The translations under genes were made by a program, and so were the position numbers. A stretch of DNA of 9,009 nucleotides from an uncultured Lachnospiraceae bacterium (lineage in GTDB: Bacteria; Bacillota; Clostridia; Lachnospirales; Lachnospiraceae). Numbering within the stretch: the stretch's first letter is position 1; each line of letters begins with the position of its first letter. Shown here piece by piece: positions 6,960 through 9,009 of the stretch. The notes beneath the pieces are model-generated. The model had not been told where the DNA came from and searched no databases. It saw only the letters and a list, made by a program, of their open reading frames with translations. The stretch covers positions 1 to 9,009 of the forward strand of contig CADBTX010000287.1 in assembly GCA_902797705.1 (NCBI GenBank), in the 5' to 3' direction.

Positions 6960-9009
6960 TCATCCGGCTGCCTGTATATTTCCCCCGGGAGGCGCTTCCA
7001 CACCTCCGTTACTGTTAAAGTCATCCAGGAGTTCCCTGATGATATCCGCTGTGGAAGCATCTTCATCATCCGCTTCATCCTTTATGTCATCTCCTGTATT
7101 CTCCTCAGTATAAGTATCCTGAACCTCTTCTTCCGCATATTCCTGTTCAGAAGAAAGCTTTTCTCCCTCTTCAAGGCCCGGCTCATCAAGGATCAGGTAA
7201 TTACGCTCCTCCAGATCATAGTAGATATCATCACCGAAAAAGGCATTTGCCCTTACTTCGCTTAAGTCCATCTGCCCTATCTCATAGAGAGGACATCTGT
7301 AGGAGGGTGTAAACTTTGTTTTAAGCGGGAAATTATTAAAGGTGACAACGATGGAATTACCCGTGCTCTTTGCGTTATTAAGCCTTGTGAGGTCAGAGGG
7401 GTAGATAAGAGGCCTCTGCTGCACCTGGCTCGATATATTGATATTTCCGGTCTGATCCTTTAATCCCTGGGATACGCTCTGGGTGCGGACCGTCATGTTT
7501 CCGCACATCTTTGAAAATTCCTCGCAGGTGGGAATGTCATTAGAACCGATGAAAAGCTTGATACCGCAGTTACCCTTTACGATATCAGCCACCGTCTCTC
7601 CGTATACATTCTTTAACTGCGCGAAGGACTGGACGATCATCTCAAACCAGATCTTTCTGGAACGTCCTACCGTGATCATCTTGTCGAATTTATCGATCTT
7701 TGGCATATTTCCGAATTCGTCCAGAAGGAAGAATACGTTTCTCGGAAGTGAAAGGTCTTCTCTGGAAGAAGCCACCTTGATAAGGGCCTTATAGATGCAG
7801 AGGATGAATACAGCCGCCAGAGCGTGTCTCGTATCCTTTTCATCAGGTATCTTTAAGAAAAGCGCCGTAGGCCTGTCCGCGAATTCCTCGGGCTTTATGT
7901 CTGTGGCGCTGGTCAGTGCGCAGAGACCCTCGTCATTGAACATGGAGAGCTTATCAAGAGCGATACTCATGTAGGATGACAGTGTCTGTGTCGCAGCGGC
8001 AAGGACCTGTCTCGAAAGACCGGCGGCCTTGGACAGCTTATCACGGCCTTCAAAGTAATCCTTAAGGGCCGCGTACTCATCGGAGGAATTTCCGAGAGCC
8101 TTATTTATGTTGTAGAAGCAGAACTTGTCCTTTGTCATCTCCAGCTTCGGATCCTCGGAATCCTCAAGCATGGCAAGGCAGACAGCCATGATTATGGATC
8201 TGGCACCTTTTTCCCACACCGGATCCTTTTCGTTCTCTATAGGGCAGAGAACAGAAACCAGGTCGTTTAAGTCCTCATAGCAGGCATCATAGAGCTTCTG
8301 CTTTTCGATCCTTATCTTATTCAGGAGTTCTTCACCGTCGGGCCAGGCCTCTCCTCTCCACTCGTACCAGGGCTCTCCTTCCTTAAATACAGCGTCCTTC
8401 CTTACGGGCGTTACATCGGGGCAATCCTCAACCCTGTCATCATGCTCGTATATACCCTCGCTGATATGCACATATTCCTGATAGGTATCATAAATGCTCC
8501 CCAGGGGGTTCCAGCGGAAGGAACTGTATGGGTCACGAAGATCCAGAACCATGCAGTTATAGCCGTTGTCGTGGAGAAGCTTTGAATGGAGCTGGAAAAG
8601 TTCTCCCTTAGGGTCTGTACATATCATGGAGGACCCGGCCTTGGCGCGGCCTAAGATCTGCACCACGGGATTTACGAAGGTGGTGGTCTTACCGGAACCG
8701 GTAGCACCGATAATGATACCGTGAGCCGGGGGAATGATATTTATATCCATATCCTTCTTTTTTGAATTATATACGGCAAAAAGCGGGATACCGTCCTTTT
8801 TCAGGTTGGAAAGCTCGGAGAACTGCGTCCTGGGAAAGAGCTCATCCCTCTCATCATCCTCCATCCAGCGGGAGTTTTCCAGGGCGCCCTCCACACGTTC
8901 AGCGTCCCCGTTAAGCATACGCCTCGATGCCCTTGCGGTACCGCCGTAACCGTAGACAAGGGTAAAGATATAGACTATGACGATCTCCACAAATCCGTAC
9001 AGCAGAGAG
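6960..9009 (-). CDS. virD4: VirD4/TraG-type conjugal coupling ATPase (5' end outside window)
   Basis: This is a type IV coupling protein, a membrane ATPase that recruits the relaxase-bound DNA and feeds it to the secretion channel. The frame is open to the window edge. A GTG at 8988-8990 could start it, but the codons before it still encode hydrophobic residues of a membrane helix and no ribosome binding site is visible, so the true start is probably upstream. Numbering from that GTG, Walker A GATGSGKT is at 95-102 (bases 8685-8708), the DPKGE motif at 126-130, WNPL at 160-163, and Walker B LLDEFGN around D424-E425, followed by the family-typical VGRSRK and QSFAQLKNVYG segments. Residues 178-240 are charged and Trp/Pro-containing, before the DLVSVLCP helix. 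The last 70 residues are a strongly acidic, probably disordered tail. It is the first gene seen of the operon, 46 bases before the Ig-like protein. It resembles the CD1115-type VirD4 of C. difficile elements. The family call is very secure. Confidence 0.96.
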   Translation of the reverse strand, partial: SLLYGFVEIVIVYIFTLVYGYGGTARASRRMLNGDAERVEGALENSRWMEDDERDELFPRTQFSELSNLKKDGIPLFAVYNSKKKDMDINIIPPAHGIIIGATGSGKTTTFVNPVVQILGRAKAGSSMICTDPKGELFQLHSKLLHDNGYNCMVLDLRDPYSSFRWNPLGSIYDTYQEYVHISEGIYEHDDRVEDCPDVTPVRKDAVFKEGEPWYEWRGEAWPDGEELLNKIRIEKQKLYDACYEDLNDLVSVLCPIENEKDPVWEKGARSIIMAVCLAMLEDSEDPKLEMTKDKFCFYNINKALGNSSDEYAALKDYFEGRDKLSKAAGLSRQVLAAATQTLSSYMSIALDKLSMFNDEGLCALTSATDIKPEEFADRPTALFLKIPDEKDTRHALAAVFILCIYKALIKVASSREDLSLPRNVFFLLDEFGNMPKIDKFDKMITVGRSRKIWFEMIVQSFAQLKNVYGETVADIVKGNCGIKLFIGSNDIPTCEEFSKMCGNMTVRTQSVSQGLKDQTGNINISSQVQQRPLIYPSDLTRLNNAKSTGNSIVVTFNNFPLKTKFTPSYRCPLYEIGQMDLSEVRANAFFGDDIYYDLEERNYLILDEPGLEEGEKLSSEQEYAEEEVQDTYTEENTGDDIKDEADDEDASTADIIRELLDDFNSNGGVEAPPGGNIQAAG

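Overview
The window is a single, densely packed minus-strand block of five genes of a Gram-positive conjugative type IV secretion system (T4SS). It most likely lies inside an integrative conjugative element or conjugative plasmid. Roughly balanced base composition, frequent ATA and AGG codons, strong AGGAGG-type ribosome binding sites, and protein families best known from Clostridioides difficile CTn/Tn1549-type elements all suggest a Bacillota host. A gut Lachnospiraceae-like member is my best guess. The taxonomic call is inference.

In transcription order (right to left) the genes are: (1) a VirD4-type coupling ATPase, 9009-6960, whose 5' end lies outside the window; (2) a secreted, Asn-rich, Ig-like-repeat protein anchored by one C-terminal membrane helix, 6913-5156; (3) a VirB6/TrbL-like polytopic membrane protein, 5122-3776; (4) a second, diverged VirB6/TrbL-like paralogue, 3760-2078; (5) a VirB4-type ATPase with a PrgI/VirB3-like two-helix membrane domain fused at its N-terminus, 2045-1, whose C-terminus lies outside the window. 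Gaps between genes are only 46, 33, 15 and 32 bases. They hold ribosome binding sites and no visible terminator or promoter, so the block reads as one operon.

The expected division of labour, from family knowledge, is as follows. VirD4 brings the relaxase-DNA complex to the membrane. The PrgI-VirB4 fusion powers channel assembly and substrate transfer. The two VirB6-like proteins form the inner-membrane channel. The Ig-like protein is displayed outside the membrane and may take part in wall crossing or contact with the recipient, which is inference. Relaxase, NlpC/P60-type wall hydrolase, integrase and origin of transfer are not in the window and should lie to either side.

No RNA genes, insertion sequences, CRISPR arrays or non-coding stretches over 50 bases are present. 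The plus-strand open frames are antisense shadows. The least explained part is the Ig-like surface protein embedded in the transfer operon. The PrgI-VirB4 fusion and the tandem VirB6 pair are the next most notable.
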